Below, piece by piece: positions 25,123-35,906 of a stretch of DNA of 64,000 nt (the first letter of the stretch is position 1; every line of letters begins with the position of its first letter). This DNA comes from Pelagibius sp. (GTDB lineage Bacteria; Pseudomonadota; Alphaproteobacteria; Kiloniellales; Kiloniellaceae), in the NCBI RefSeq assembly GCF_028289705.1, contig NZ_JANQOI010000017.1:1-64000 (forward strand), written 5' to 3'. Below the pieces are notes generated by a model. The model was not told the origin of the DNA. It did no database searches and saw only the letters and a list, made by a program, of their open reading frames with translations. The translations under genes were made by a program, and so were the position numbers.

Positions 25123-26445
25123 ATGGACCCGCTCGTTCTCGGCGCCCTGGTCGCCGCCTTCACCGTCCTGGTGCTGTTCTCCGGCGTCTCGGTGGCCGCC
25201 GGCCTGCTGATCGTCTCCGCCGGTTTCCTCATCGTCTTCGACGGTTTCGGTTCCATGGAACTGCTGCCGGAGATCTTCTTCGGCAAGCTGGACAACTTCG
25301 CCCTGCTGTCGATCCCCATGTTCATCATCATGGGGGCCGCCATCTCCTCCACCCGCGCCGGGGCCGACCTCTACGAGGCGTTGGAGCGCTGGCTGACGCG
25401 GGTGCCGGGCGGGCTCGTCGTCTCCAACCTGGGGGCCTGCGCGCTTTTCGCCGCAATGTCCGGCTCCTCCCCCGCCACCTGCGCGGCCATCGGCAAGATG
25501 GGCATCCCGGAGATGCGCAAGCGCGGCTATCCCGACGGCGTCGCCGCCGGCTCCATCGCAGCAGGCGGCACCCTGGGCATCCTGATCCCTCCGTCGGTGA
25601 CCATGATCGTCTATGGGATTTCCACCGAGACCTCCATCGGGCGCCTGTTCCTGGCCGGTGTGATCCCGGGCCTGCTGCTGGTGTTGCTGTTCATGGCCTG
25701 GTCGATCTTCGACACCTGGCGCCAGGGCGGTGGCGAAGTCGCCCTCGGCCGGCTGCGCTATAGCTGGGTCGAGAAGTTCGAGATCCTGCCGCGGGTGCTG
25801 CCCTTCATCGCCATCATCCTCGGCGTGCTCTACGCCCTCTACGGCGGCGTCGCCACCCCCTCGGAGACGGCGGCCGTCGGCGCCCTGCTCTGCGTCATTG
25901 TCGCCGTCCTCATCTACAAGCTCTACAGCCCGCGCTCGCTCTGGGCGGTGCTGCGGGATTCGACCCGCGAAAGCGTGATGATCCTGTTCATCATTGGGGC
26001 CGCCGGGGTTTTCTCCTTCATGCTGTCCAACCTCTTCGTCACCCAGGCCATCGCCGAGTGGATCGCCGGCCTGGACGTCAACCGTTGGACCCTGATGTTC
26101 GCCATCAACATCTTCCTCTTGGTGGCCGGCTTCTTCCTGCCGCCGGTCGCGGTGATCCTGATGTCGGCGCCGATCCTGCTGCCCATCGTGGTCTCCGCCG
26201 GCTTCGATCCCTACTGGTTCGCAGTGATCCTGACCATCAACATGGAGATCGGGCTGATCACGCCGCCGGTCGGCCTCAACCTCTATGTGATCAACGGCAT
26301 CGCGCCGGATATCTCGCTGAAGACGATCCTCAAAGGCTCCCTGCCCTTCGTGGTCTGCATGGTCTTGGCCATTGTCATCCTTTCGATCTTTCCGGGTCTG
26401 GTAACCTGGCTGCCGAACGCAATTATGGGACCCGCAATCGGATGA
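25123..26445 (+). CDS. matM: TRAP transporter large permease subunit (DctM type)
   Basis: Large permease of 440 residues with about twelve transmembrane helices, which carries out sodium-coupled solute import with MatQ. DctM hallmarks are GSSPATCAAIGKMGIPEM in the first repeat, GTLGILIPPSVTMIVYG, and INMEIGLITPPVGLNLYVIN in the second. GGGAGG in the last codons of matQ precedes the ATG. The stop overlaps the next ATG (ATGA), coupling transport to malonyl-CoA decarboxylase synthesis. Confidence 0.93.
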   Translation: MDPLVLGALVAAFTVLVLFSGVSVAAGLLIVSAGFLIVFDGFGSMELLPEIFFGKLDNFALLSIPMFIIMGAAISSTRAGADLYEALERWLTRVPGGLVVSNLGACALFAAMSGSSPATCAAIGKMGIPEMRKRGYPDGVAAGSIAAGGTLGILIPPSVTMIVYGISTETSIGRLFLAGVIPGLLLVLLFMAWSIFDTWRQGGGEVALGRLRYSWVEKFEILPRVLPFIAIILGVLYALYGGVATPSETAAVGALLCVIVAVLIYKLYSPRSLWAVLRDSTRESVMILFIIGAAGVFSFMLSNLFVTQAIAEWIAGLDVNRWTLMFAINIFLLVAGFFLPPVAVILMSAPILLPIVVSAGFDPYWFAVILTINMEIGLITPPVGLNLYVINGIAPDISLKTILKGSLPFVVCMVLAIVILSIFPGLVTWLPNAIMGPAIG

Positions 26446-27758
26446 TCAGCAGCAGCATCCTGAACGACCTGGTCGCGCGCATCGCCGAGGCGGGGCGCAG
26501 CCTGACCCTGGGATCGTCGGCACAGGCCAACGACCCCATCACCCTCTGCGAGCGTCTGCTCACCGGCAAGGGTGAAGCGACGGGCCTGGCGATCGCCCAA
26601 CAGGTGCTCGATGCCTATGCGACCCTCGATGACCAGGCCCGTGTCGATTTCTTTCATGAGGTGGAAAAGCGCTTCGGGGTCGACGGTGAGGCGCTGGAGC
26701 AAGCCGTCGCCGCCTGGCGCAACGAGGGACCGGCGGCGGCCCGCGCCCTGCACTTTGCCTCCGAACCGCGCAGCCAGGAGCTGATCCGCCGGCTGAACCG
26801 GGCGCCCGGCGGCACCCCCGCGCTGGTCGGCATGCGCGCCGACCTGCTGGAGGCCGCGCGGGAGGATCCGGCCCTGCGCCCGCTCGACACCGACTTCCAG
26901 CATCTCCTGGCCTCCTGGTTCAACAGGGGGTTCCTGGAGCTGCGCCGGATCGACTGGTCGACCTCCGCCGCGGTGCTCGAAAAAATCATCGCCTACGAGG
27001 CGGTGCACGAGATCGCCGGCTGGGGCGATCTGCGCCGCCGCGTGGCAGCCGCCGACCGACGGCTCTATGCCTTTTTCCATCCGGCGCTGGGCGACGACCC
27101 CTTGATCTTCGTGGAGGTTGCCCTCACTGCGGAACTGCCCGGTGCGATCGGACCGATCCTGGCAGAGGACCACCCGCCCCTGGACCCCCGCAAGGCGACC
27201 ACCGCCGCCTTCTATTCGATCTCCAACTGCCAGAAGGGCCTGCGCAACATCTCTTTCGGCAACTTCCTGATCAAGCAGGTGGTGGAGGAGCTGCGCCGCG
27301 AGTTCGAGAACCTGACAACCTTCGTCACCCTGTCGCCGGTGCCGGGCCTGCGGCGCTGGGCCGAGCAGGAGGCGGCGGCGGAGGACGGCATGCTGGGGGC
27401 AGAGGCCGCCGCGCAGATCGCCGCCTTCGACCGCGACGATCAGGCCCTGGAAAGCGAGGAGCTGCGCGCCCTGGCGGCGGTCTACTTGCTGGAGGCCCGC
27501 GCCCCGCGCGGCGGCGCCGCCGATCCCGTGGCCCGCTTCCACCTGGGCAACGGCGCGCGCCTGCAACGCATCAACCTGGCCGCCGATCTCAGCACTCGGG
27601 GCCGCGCCACAGCCTGGGGGGTGATGGTCAACTATCTCTACGACCTGAGAGACATCGAGAAGAACCACGAGGCCTATGCCAACGACGGCAGCATCGCCGC
27701 ATCGTCGGGCGTGCAGCGCCTCGTCAGACACAGCAAATGGGGGACCGCCCATGCCTGA
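26442..27758 (+). CDS. matA: Malonyl-CoA decarboxylase
   Basis: Decarboxylates malonyl-CoA to acetyl-CoA in the cytoplasm; 438 residues. After an N-terminal helical domain (about residues 1-160), the GNAT-like catalytic domain contains FVEVALTAELPGAI, the FYSISNCQKGLRNISFGNFL segment, FVTLSPVPGLRRW with its catalytic Ser/Pro region, and near the end VARFHLGNGARLQRINL with the conserved His. The start codon overlaps the matM stop. The end overlaps matB by eight bases. With MatB it converts imported malonate to acetyl-CoA. Confidence 0.94.
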   Translation: MISSSILNDLVARIAEAGRSLTLGSSAQANDPITLCERLLTGKGEATGLAIAQQVLDAYATLDDQARVDFFHEVEKRFGVDGEALEQAVAAWRNEGPAAARALHFASEPRSQELIRRLNRAPGGTPALVGMRADLLEAAREDPALRPLDTDFQHLLASWFNRGFLELRRIDWSTSAAVLEKIIAYEAVHEIAGWGDLRRRVAAADRRLYAFFHPALGDDPLIFVEVALTAELPGAIGPILAEDHPPLDPRKATTAAFYSISNCQKGLRNISFGNFLIKQVVEELRREFENLTTFVTLSPVPGLRRWAEQEAAAEDGMLGAEAAAQIAAFDRDDQALESEELRALAAVYLLEARAPRGGAADPVARFHLGNGARLQRINLAADLSTRGRATAWGVMVNYLYDLRDIEKNHEAYANDGSIAASSGVQRLVRHSKWGTAHA

Positions 27759-29322
27759 GGCAAACCGCTACCTGGAAAACCATCTCGCCGGCCGCCTGCG
27801 CGCCGCATCCTGCGGCCGTGAGGCGGTCTGCTTTGCGGAACTCGCCGAAGCGCCGGGGCGCCCGCAGATCTCCTATGGCGACCTCTTCGCCGGGGCCGAA
27901 CGCAACGCCAAGGCCCTGGCAGCAGCGGGCCTCGAGCCCGGCGACCGGGTCGCGGTGCAGGTGGAGAAATCCATCGAGGCGCTGCAGCTCTACCTGGGAA
28001 CGGTGCTGGCGGGCGGGGTCTTCCTGCCGCTCAACACCGCCTACACGCCGGCCGAGGTGCGCTACTTCCTGGGCGACGCGGAGCCGCGGGTCTTCGTCTG
28101 CGACCCCACGAAACTGGAGACGCTGCAGAGTGTCGCCGCCGAGGCCGGTGTCGGCCGGGTCCTGACCCTCTCGGCTGCCGGCGCGGGCAGTCTGACCGAT
28201 CTCGTGGAGGAGCAGGAGCCCGGCTTCGAGGCGGTGGCGCGCGGGCGCGACGACCTGGCGGCCATCCTCTACACCTCCGGCACCACCGGGCGATCCAAGG
28301 GCGCCATGATGACCCACGGCAATCTCGCCTCCAACGCCGAGGTGCTGCAGGAGAGCTGGCGCTTCACCGCCGAGGACGTGCTGATCCACGCCCTGCCGAT
28401 CTTCCACACCCACGGGCTTTTCGTGGCGACCAACGTCACGCTGCTGGCCGGCGGCAGCCTGATCTTCCGCGCCCGCTTCGATGCCGAAGCGGTCCTCGGA
28501 GACATGGTGCGGGCGACGGCCATGATGGGGGTGCCGACCTTCTACGTGCGGCTTCTCGACTGCGCCGGCTTGACCAAGGAAGCTACCGCCGGGATGCGGG
28601 TCTTCATCTCCGGCTCGGCCCCCCTGCTGGCGGAGACCCACCGGCTCTGGGCCGAGCGCACCGGCCATGCGATTCTGGAACGCTACGGCATGACCGAGAC
28701 CGGCATGAACACCTCCAACCCCTACGCGGGCGCGCGGCGCGCCGGCACCGTCGGCTTTGCGCTGCCCGGCGTCGAGGTGAAGATCACCGATCCGGCCAGC
28801 GGCGAAGCGCTTCCGGCGGGCGAAGTCGGGGGCATCGAAGTGCGCGGGCCCAACGTCTTCACGGGCTATTGGCGCATGCCGGAGAAGACCCGGGAAGAGT
28901 TGCGCGAGGACGGCTTTTTCGTCACCGGCGACCTCGGGCTCATCGACGCCGAGGGCTACATCTCCATCGTCGGCCGCTCCAAGGACCTCATCATCTCCGG
29001 CGGCTACAACGTCTATCCCAAGGAGGTCGAGGCGCTGATCGACGCGGTGGAGGGGGTGCGCGAGTCCGCCGTCATCGGCCTGCCCCACCCGGACTTCGGC
29101 GAGGGCGTGGCCGCGGTGGTCGTCCCGGACAAGGAAGGCGACCTGACGGAAGCGGGGCTCGCCGCCGCCCTGAAAGACGATCTGGCGCGCTTCAAGCAGC
29201 CCAAGCGGGTCTTCCTGGTCGACGAGCTGCCGCGCAACACCATGGGCAAGGTGCAGAAGAACCTGCTGCGCGACCGCTACAAGGACAGCTTCGCAGCGCC
29301 GGGCGCCCAGGCCTCCGGCTGA
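27751..29322 (+). CDS. matB: Malonyl-CoA synthetase (acyl-CoA ligase)
   Basis: Activates malonate with ATP and CoA to malonyl-CoA; 523 residues, an ANL superfamily enzyme. The P-loop is AILYTSGTTGRSKGAMMTHG, the A5 motif ERYGMTETGMNTSNPY, the A7 motif FVTGDLGLIDAEGYI, the hinge GRSKDLIISGGYNVYPKEVE, and the C-terminal catalytic Lys lies in PRNTMGKVQKN. The methionine-containing RYGMTETGMNTSN segment is usual for MatB. The ATG at 27751 lies within the matA end. It is the last operon gene; a short GACCC/GGGTC hairpin lies at 29322-29337 before the convergent lpxA-like gene. Confidence 0.94.
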   Translation: MPEANRYLENHLAGRLRAASCGREAVCFAELAEAPGRPQISYGDLFAGAERNAKALAAAGLEPGDRVAVQVEKSIEALQLYLGTVLAGGVFLPLNTAYTPAEVRYFLGDAEPRVFVCDPTKLETLQSVAAEAGVGRVLTLSAAGAGSLTDLVEEQEPGFEAVARGRDDLAAILYTSGTTGRSKGAMMTHGNLASNAEVLQESWRFTAEDVLIHALPIFHTHGLFVATNVTLLAGGSLIFRARFDAEAVLGDMVRATAMMGVPTFYVRLLDCAGLTKEATAGMRVFISGSAPLLAETHRLWAERTGHAILERYGMTETGMNTSNPYAGARRAGTVGFALPGVEVKITDPASGEALPAGEVGGIEVRGPNVFTGYWRMPEKTREELREDGFFVTGDLGLIDAEGYISIVGRSKDLIISGGYNVYPKEVEALIDAVEGVRESAVIGLPHPDFGEGVAAVVVPDKEGDLTEAGLAAALKDDLARFKQPKRVFLVDELPRNTMGKVQKNLLRDRYKDSFAAPGAQASG

Positions 29323-29337
29323 CCCTTCGCCAGGGTC

Positions 29338-30189
29338 TCAGCCGCTCTCCGCGTCGCCGGCCTCCGCTGCCCTGTTGTCCAGGCGATCTCTCTGGGTCGA
29401 GTGGGTCAGACAGATGCCGCGCTTGCTGGCGCGGATGAAGTCGAGCATCTCCCGCACCTCGGCGCAGGGGGTCCCCGCGTCCAACAGCGCCACCGCCTCG
29501 GTGACTGTGTGCTCGCTGCGGAAAATGGTGCGAAAGGCCTCGGTCAGTTCCGTCATCACCTCCCGCGAGAAGCCGGCGCGGCGCAGACCCACCTTGTTCA
29601 GGCTGCGCACGGTGTTGGCCTGGTCCAGGGTGACGAAGGGCACCACGTCCTTCCACACCGCCGTCATGCCGCGCACCATGACGCGCCGCCCGATGCGTAC
29701 GAACTGATGGACGGCGCAGTTGCCGGAGATGAAGGCGTTGTCGCCGATCTCCACATGGCCGCCCAGCAGGGCGCCGTTGGCCATGACCACCTCGTCGCCG
29801 AGCCGGCAGTCGTGGGCGACATGGCTCGCCCCCATGAGGTAGCAGCGGTCGCCGATGCGGGTCTCGCCGCCCTCCTTCATGCCGCGGTGAACGGAAACGT
29901 ATTCGCGGATGGTGTTGCCGGCGCCGAGCACGGCACGGCTGGCGACCGGCTGCCAGCCGATGACCTGGGGTTCTCCCCCCACCTGGGCGGCCAGCCCCAC
30001 CCGGTTGTCCGGCCCCATCTCGGTATAGCGGCCGATGAAGGCCTGCGGGCCGATCTCGCAGCGCGCGCCGATCACCGCGTCGTCCTCGATCACCGCACCG
30101 GGCCCGACGGTGACGCCGGCGCCGAGGGTCACCCGCTCCCCTAGGGTCGCGGTCCGGTCGATCTTGGCGCTCGGATCAATGCCGGCCAT
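29338..30189 (-). CDS. LpxA-type UDP-N-acetylglucosamine acyltransferase
   Basis: A left-handed beta-helix acyltransferase, 283 residues, with many hexapeptide repeats (IGARCEIGPQAFIG, LGDEVVMANGALLGGHVEIG). The catalytic histidine region YLMGASHVAHDCRLG matches the E. coli LpxA His125 motif, and the C-terminal helix motif NKVGLRRAGFSREVM is the LpxA form. Its usual neighbours lpxD, fabZ and lpxB are absent here. So it is either a relocated lpxA or a paralogue with altered acyl or sugar specificity. It follows a DapA-like gene by 46 bases in the same direction. Confidence 0.82.
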   Translation of the reverse strand: MAGIDPSAKIDRTATLGERVTLGAGVTVGPGAVIEDDAVIGARCEIGPQAFIGRYTEMGPDNRVGLAAQVGGEPQVIGWQPVASRAVLGAGNTIREYVSVHRGMKEGGETRIGDRCYLMGASHVAHDCRLGDEVVMANGALLGGHVEIGDNAFISGNCAVHQFVRIGRRVMVRGMTAVWKDVVPFVTLDQANTVRSLNKVGLRRAGFSREVMTELTEAFRTIFRSEHTVTEAVALLDAGTPCAEVREMLDFIRASKRGICLTHSTQRDRLDNRAAEAGDAESG

Positions 30190-30235
30190 GGCTACCCCCC
30201 GCCACCGTCACTCTCTTTCGCTTGAGGCGACGGTC

Positions 30236-31141
30236 TCAGGCCGCTGCGCGGCCCGGGCGGGTGTCGATGGCCTGCTGGATCAGGGCGGTGATGCGGGTCC
30301 GCTCCTCCCCTTCGAGGGCCAGGCGCGGGGCGCGGCAGGTCTCGCTGCCGTGGCCGCACATGGCCTGGGCCAGCTTGATGTACTGCACCAGCTTGGGATG
30401 GCAGTCCAGGTGCAGCACCGGCGTGAACCAGCGGTACAGCTCCAGCGCCTCGGCATAGCGGCCCTGCACCGCCAGGGACCAGAGCTGCAGCGTCTCCTCG
30501 GGGAAGGCGTTGACCAACCCGGCGACCGTTCCCTGGGCGCCCAGCACCACCGATTCGAGCACCAGATCGTCGACGCCGGCGAAGAGGATGTAGCGGTCGC
30601 CGCAGGCATTGACCAGATCGGTGAGGCGCCGCGGGTCGTCGGAGGATTCCTTGACCGCCACCAGGGTTGGCTCGTCGGCCAGTTCGGCGAACATCTCCGG
30701 CGTGATGTCGATGCCGTAGGTGACCGGGTTGTTGTAGCACATCACCGGCAGCGCCGAGGCCCGCGCCACGGCGCGGTAGTGGGCCATGGTTTCCCGCGGG
30801 TCGGACTTGTAGACCATGGCCGGCAGCACCATCAGCCCGTCGGCGCCCAGCGCCTCCGCGTCCTTGGCGAAGCGGCAGGCAAGCGCAGTCGTGGTTTCCG
30901 CGACGCCGGCCAGCACCGGCACGCGCCCGGTCGCGACCTCGATCGCCGACTGCAAGACGGTGCGCTTCTCTTCGGCCTCCAGCGAGCAGTTCTCACCCAC
31001 CGTCCCCAGCATCACCAGGCCGTGCACGCCGGCGCGGATCAAAACCTCCATGTGGGCGCGGGTCGCATCGAGATCGAGCGCTTCCGAATGGGTGAACTGG
31101 GTCGTCACCGCGGGAAAGACGCCTTGCCATTCGACGGTCAT
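30236..31141 (-). CDS. Dihydrodipicolinate synthase/N-acetylneuraminate lyase family protein
   Basis: A class I aldolase-like (beta/alpha)8 enzyme of 301 residues. The Schiff-base lysine is in [14 protein letters not shown], the catalytic tyrosine in [14 protein letters not shown], and the substrate loop [15 protein letters not shown] has G-T-V-G-E in place of the DapA G-T-T-G-E. The start is firm: AGGAGGT lies seven bases before the ATG. It is probably a catabolic dehydratase/aldolase and not DapA proper. One candidate is the deaminase step of D-hydroxyproline catabolism, since an epimerase of that path lies at 21.5 kb, but this is weak. Confidence 0.8.
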   Translation of the reverse strand: MTVEWQGVFPAVTTQFTHSEALDLDATRAHMEVLIRAGVHGLVMLGTVGENCSLEAEEKRTVLQSAIEVATGRVPVLAGVAETTTALACRFAKDAEALGADGLMVLPAMVYKSDPRETMAHYRAVARASALPVMCYNNPVTYGIDITPEMFAELADEPTLVAVKESSDDPRRLTDLVNACGDRYILFAGVDDLVLESVVLGAQGTVAGLVNAFPEETLQLWSLAVQGRYAEALELYRWFTPVLHLDCHPKLVQYIKLAQAMCGHGSETCRAPRLALEGEERTRITALIQQAIDTRPGRAAA

Positions 31142-31230
31142 TGCTTGCACCTCCTGAAGATAATCGACAGGCTCGCCATAGCATGCCGCATCGCCGCTGT
31201 CATGAGCCAGAGCCATTCGCCACGGGAGAG

Positions 31231-31698
31231 ATGAACCAGCCCAGCGCCCTGCCATCCCGCACCAACGAAGACGCGCGCGCCGGAGGCCCCCGGCTCGCCG
31301 TTCTGGCGGTGGTAACCGCCGGCGCGCAGGTGCTGCTGGTGCGCCGGGCCAATCCGCCGCAAGCGGGCCACTGGGGCTTTCCCGGCGGCAAGGTGGAACC
31401 GGGGGAACGGGTGGAGGAGGCGGCGTTGCGCGAACTGCGCGAGGAGACCGGTCTCACCGGGGGCAACCCCCGTGTCCTGGCCGCGGTCGACCTGATCGAA
31501 GAGACGGACAGCGGCTCGGCGCCGCTGCACCACCTTCTGGTGGCGGTCCGCCTCGACTGGCTGGCCGGGCAGCCGAAGGCCGCGGACGACGCTCTGGAGC
31601 TGCGCTGGTCGCGGTGGGACCGTCTGCCCCAGCCCTGCTGCGCCGATGTAGACCGGGTGGCGAAGGCGGCCGTCACCGGCGTAAGATCGTGTCCGTAA
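31231..31698 (+). CDS. NUDIX hydrolase
   Basis: Hydrolyses a nucleoside diphosphate linked to another moiety; 155 residues. The complete NUDIX box is [20 protein letters not shown] followed by TGL, preceded by the beta-strand [19 protein letters not shown]. The trailing part with [17 protein letters not shown] is typical for the ADP-ribose/ADP-sugar pyrophosphatase-like group. The ATG at 31231 lies close behind CGGGAGAG, slightly nearer than usual. It is divergent from the DapA-like gene. Confidence 0.87.
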   Translation: MNQPSALPSRTNEDARAGGPRLAVLAVVTAGAQVLLVRRANPPQAGHWGFPGGKVEPGERVEEAALRELREETGLTGGNPRVLAAVDLIEETDSGSAPLHHLLVAVRLDWLAGQPKAADDALELRWSRWDRLPQPCCADVDRVAKAAVTGVRSCP

Positions 31699-31763
31699 AC
31701 CGGATTCCCGTTTAGGCCCTGAGCCCTACCTTGACGGACCGCCCTGGGGCCTCCATAAAGGTC

Positions 31764-31783
31764 TTCAAAATTGGTGATACCAA
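31764..31783. promoter_or_regulatory. GntR operator in front of its own gene
   Basis: TTCAAAATTGGT-GAT-ACCAA, a FadR-subfamily site (TTGGT-N3-ACCAA at 31771-31783). The left half, including the 15-base word GTCTTCAAAATTGGT at 31761-31775, is identical to one half of the long palindrome upstream of glcD at 43912-43938. It lies 80 bases before the regulator start, as expected for autoregulation. Confidence 0.8.
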
Positions 31784-31862
31784 AATGCCACTAGGATCGG
31801 CTGGTCCGGCCAACGATCCGCTTGGGTAGGAGGCTGCGGCAGAGGCGCCGCGGTGCGAGGGC

Positions 31863-32651
31863 ATGGATCCGAGGTTCCAGGAAATACCCCGCGAGCGTGT
31901 CGCCGACCGCATCGCCAACGAGTTGCTGCGGCTGATCACCAGCGGCGAGCTAGCCCCCGGCGAACGCCTGCCCGGCGAGCGCCAGTTGGCCGACATGATG
32001 GGGGTGAGCCGGGTTTCGATCCGCGCCGCCCTGCAACAGTTGAAGGCCCAGGGCTTCGTCACCGCCGTCCAGGGCGGCGGCACCCGCATCACCGCTGCGG
32101 CCGACCAGCTCGATTCCGCCCTGGCGCAGCTTGTCCGCTCCAACCGCGACAACCTGCACGACCTTGCGGAAGTCCGCTCGAACCTGGAGGTCTGGGCGGC
32201 CCGGCGCGCCGCCGAGCGGGCGACGCCGGAGCAACGCGCCGAGATCGACCGCGCCTTCGTCACAATGACGGCGGAGGGGCGCCCTTCGCGCTTCAAGGCC
32301 GAAGACGACCACAACTTCCACCTGGCCATCGCCAAGGCCTCGGGCTCTGCGGTCTATCTGCATCTCATGTCGGTCCTGGGCGACGTCCTGGAGCAGATGT
32401 TCGCCTTTCACCGCTACAGCCTCTATGCCAGCCCAGCCGACGACCAGCGCCTCACGCGCCAGCACCGCGCCATCTGGGCAGCCATCAAGGCGCGGGACGG
32501 CGATGCCGCCGCCGCGGCCATGAAGGACCACCTGACCACGGTGCTCTCGCGCTACGAGGAAGACGAACCCGCCACGCCCGCGGCGAACGGCCCGGGCAAT
32601 GACAGTCAGGGCGACAACGGCCGCGACACCTCGGGGTCGGCCCATGGCTGA
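31863..32651 (+). CDS. FadR-subfamily GntR regulator of glycolate/glycerate metabolism
   Basis: A 262-residue regulator with an N-terminal winged helix (APGERLPGERQLADMMGVSR, then VSIRAALQQLKAQGFVTAVQ) and an FCD domain with the helical histidine ligands in DHNFHLAIAKASGSAVYLHL and QHRAIWAAI. The C-terminal 25 residues are a polar tail. It belongs with GlcC/LldR/PdhR-like proteins by its operator type, TTGGT-N3-ACCAA. A matching operator lies in front of this gene and a longer perfect one in front of glcDEF, so it very likely controls both. Glycerate 2-kinase follows after 39 bases. The effector may be glycolate or a related hydroxyacid (inference). Confidence 0.85.
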   Translation: MDPRFQEIPRERVADRIANELLRLITSGELAPGERLPGERQLADMMGVSRVSIRAALQQLKAQGFVTAVQGGGTRITAAADQLDSALAQLVRSNRDNLHDLAEVRSNLEVWAARRAAERATPEQRAEIDRAFVTMTAEGRPSRFKAEDDHNFHLAIAKASGSAVYLHLMSVLGDVLEQMFAFHRYSLYASPADDQRLTRQHRAIWAAIKARDGDAAAAAMKDHLTTVLSRYEEDEPATPAANGPGNDSQGDNGRDTSGSAHG

Positions 32652-32690
32652 GCCCTTTCAAACCACGCCAGAGCCCGCAAGCCACTAGCC

Positions 32691-33965
<1,275 letters not shown>

Positions 33966-34020
33966 AAATTCAAGCGATCGTCAGCGCGTCGTAACAGACC
34001 TCTAAGGTAATATCCTTGCC

Positions 34021-35439
34021 ATGCACCGCAGCCGTAAAGCCAAGATCGTCGCCACGCTCGGCCCCGCGAGTTCCGACAAGGATGCCATCCGCACCCTCGC
34101 CCTCTCCGGCGCCGATGTCTTTCGGCTGAACTTCAGTCACGGCACCCACGAGGACCACAAGGCGCGCTACGATACCATCCGCGAGATCGAGCGCGAGCTG
34201 GACCGGCCCATCGGCGTTCTCGCCGACATGCAGGGCCCGAAGCTGCGCATCGGCACGGTCAGGGACGGCGCCGTGGAGTTGGAGGCCGGCCAGACCTTCC
34301 GCCTCGATCTCGATCCGGCGACGGGGGACGAAAGCCGCGCGCCCCTGCCCCATCCGGAAATCTTCGCCGCCATCTCGCCGGACACCGCACTGCTGATCGA
34401 CGACGGCAAGCTGCGCCTGGAGGTGCAGGAAAGCACGCCGGACCATGCGATCACCAAGGTCGTCACCGGCGGGCCGCTGCGCGACCGCAAGGGCGTCAAC
34501 CTGCCCGGCGTGATCCTGCCCATCTCGCCGCTGACGGAAAAGGACCGGGATGACCTGGAGTTCGCGCTGCAACTCGGCGCCGACTGGGTGGCGCTGTCCT
34601 TCGTGCAGCGACCGGAAGACCTGACCGAGGCGCGGCGCTTGATCGGCGAGCGCGCCGCGGTGATGACCAAAATCGAAAAGCCGGCTGCGCTGGATTGCCT
34701 GCCGCAGCTGGTCGCGCTCTCCGATGCAGTGATGGTCGCGCGCGGCGATCTCGGCGTCGAGATGCCGCCGGAAACGATCCCGGCGCGCCAGAAGCAGATC
34801 GTCCACGCCTGCCGCATCTCCGGGGTTCCCGTCGTGGTGGCAACGCAGATGCTGGAGTCGATGATCTCCGCGCCGGCGCCGACCCGCGCCGAAGCCTCCG
34901 ACGTGGCCACCGCCGTCTACGACGGCGCCGATGCGGTGATGCTCTCGGCCGAGACCGCCGCCGGCGAGTATCCCAACGAGGCGGTGGCCATCATGGACCG
35001 CATCATCCAGAGCACGGAGGGCGATCCCTCCTACCGCGGCATCATCCATGCCCGCGACGGCGAGACCGAGGCGACCGGCGCCGATGCCATCTCCACCGCC
35101 GCCGCGCAGGTGGCCGGCACCCTGGCGACGGCCGCCATCGTCAACTACACCATGTCCGGCTCCACCGCGTTGCGCGCCGCGCGCCAGCGCCCCAACGTGC
35201 CGATCCTGGTGCTGACCAACGAGCTGCGCACCGCCCGCCGCCTTGCGGTGCTCTGGGGCGCCCACTGCGTCCACACCGAGGACGTCTCCAACACCCAGGA
35301 GATGGTCGACAAGGCGAGCCGCATCGCGGTGCGCGAAGGCTTCGCCAACCTGGGCGACATCCTGGCGATCACCGCGGGCGTGCCCTTCAAGACGCCGGGC
35401 ACCACCAACATGCTGCGTATCGCCAAGGTGGAGCAGTAA
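34021..35439 (+). CDS. pyk: Pyruvate kinase
   Basis: Converts phosphoenolpyruvate and ADP to pyruvate and ATP; 472 residues, normal length. Motifs in order: KIVATLGPASSDKDAIRTL at the N-terminus, DVFRLNFSHGTHEDH, the B-domain, the active-site lysine in AAVMTKIEKPAALD, MVARGDLGVEMPPE, and DAVMLSAETAAGEYPNEAV. It sits 55 bases after the glycerate kinase gene, with only a weak ribosome site (AAGG). A gap of 39 bases leads to a cupin gene. In the same unit as glycerate 2-kinase it would complete the lower path to pyruvate. Confidence 0.96.
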   Translation: MHRSRKAKIVATLGPASSDKDAIRTLALSGADVFRLNFSHGTHEDHKARYDTIREIERELDRPIGVLADMQGPKLRIGTVRDGAVELEAGQTFRLDLDPATGDESRAPLPHPEIFAAISPDTALLIDDGKLRLEVQESTPDHAITKVVTGGPLRDRKGVNLPGVILPISPLTEKDRDDLEFALQLGADWVALSFVQRPEDLTEARRLIGERAAVMTKIEKPAALDCLPQLVALSDAVMVARGDLGVEMPPETIPARQKQIVHACRISGVPVVVATQMLESMISAPAPTRAEASDVATAVYDGADAVMLSAETAAGEYPNEAVAIMDRIIQSTEGDPSYRGIIHARDGETEATGADAISTAAAQVAGTLATAAIVNYTMSGSTALRAARQRPNVPILVLTNELRTARRLAVLWGAHCVHTEDVSNTQEMVDKASRIAVREGFANLGDILAITAGVPFKTPGTTNMLRIAKVEQ

Positions 35440-35478
35440 GCGCGCAAGGCCTGGGCCGGGCCCGGGCCGGGAGGTGCC

Positions 35479-35877
35479 ATGTCTTCCCCCGAAGCCGACA
35501 GCCTGACCAGCACCTATCTGGAACTGCGCGACGACGGCAGCGTCGAAGCGATCCCGCTGACACCGGAGTTCTGGCCGGACCTCATGGCCGGCAAACGCCG
35601 GCTCGATGGGCGGCTGGTCATGGCCTTCGAAGCCACCGAAAACATGACCCATTGGGAAAAGCACCCCGCCGGCGACGAGGTGCTGCTGGTCCTTTCCGGG
35701 GCGGTGCGGCTGCTGCTGCAGGAGCCGGCGGGCGAGCGGGAGATCGCAGTCGCCGCCGGCCAGGCGGCGATCGTCCCGCGGGGCTGCTGGCACCGCATCG
35801 CCGTGCGCGAACCCGGCCAGGTCGTCCTCATGACCGCCGGCGAGGGCACCGAGCACAAGCCCGTCGACTCGGAATGA
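35479..35877 (+). CDS. Cupin domain protein
   Basis: A 132-residue single-domain beta-barrel protein. Cupin motif 1 is only partly kept (MTHWEKHPAGDEVLLVLSGA), with His in place of the usual HxH, and motif 2 reads AAIVPRGCWHRIAVREPG with one His. So a metal site, if any, is incomplete but not lost. GGGAGGT precedes the ATG. It follows pyruvate kinase closely and may belong to the same transcript. No specific function can be given. Confidence 0.75.
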   Translation: MSSPEADSLTSTYLELRDDGSVEAIPLTPEFWPDLMAGKRRLDGRLVMAFEATENMTHWEKHPAGDEVLLVLSGAVRLLLQEPAGEREIAVAAGQAAIVPRGCWHRIAVREPGQVVLMTAGEGTEHKPVDSE

Positions 35878-35906
35878 ACTTCAGCCCGGGGTGAATCTCG
35901 ACCGGG

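Noticed and set aside
33970..35856. 628-codon minus-strand open frame opposite pyruvate kinase
   Set aside because: Antisense shadow over a gene with complete pyruvate kinase motifs.
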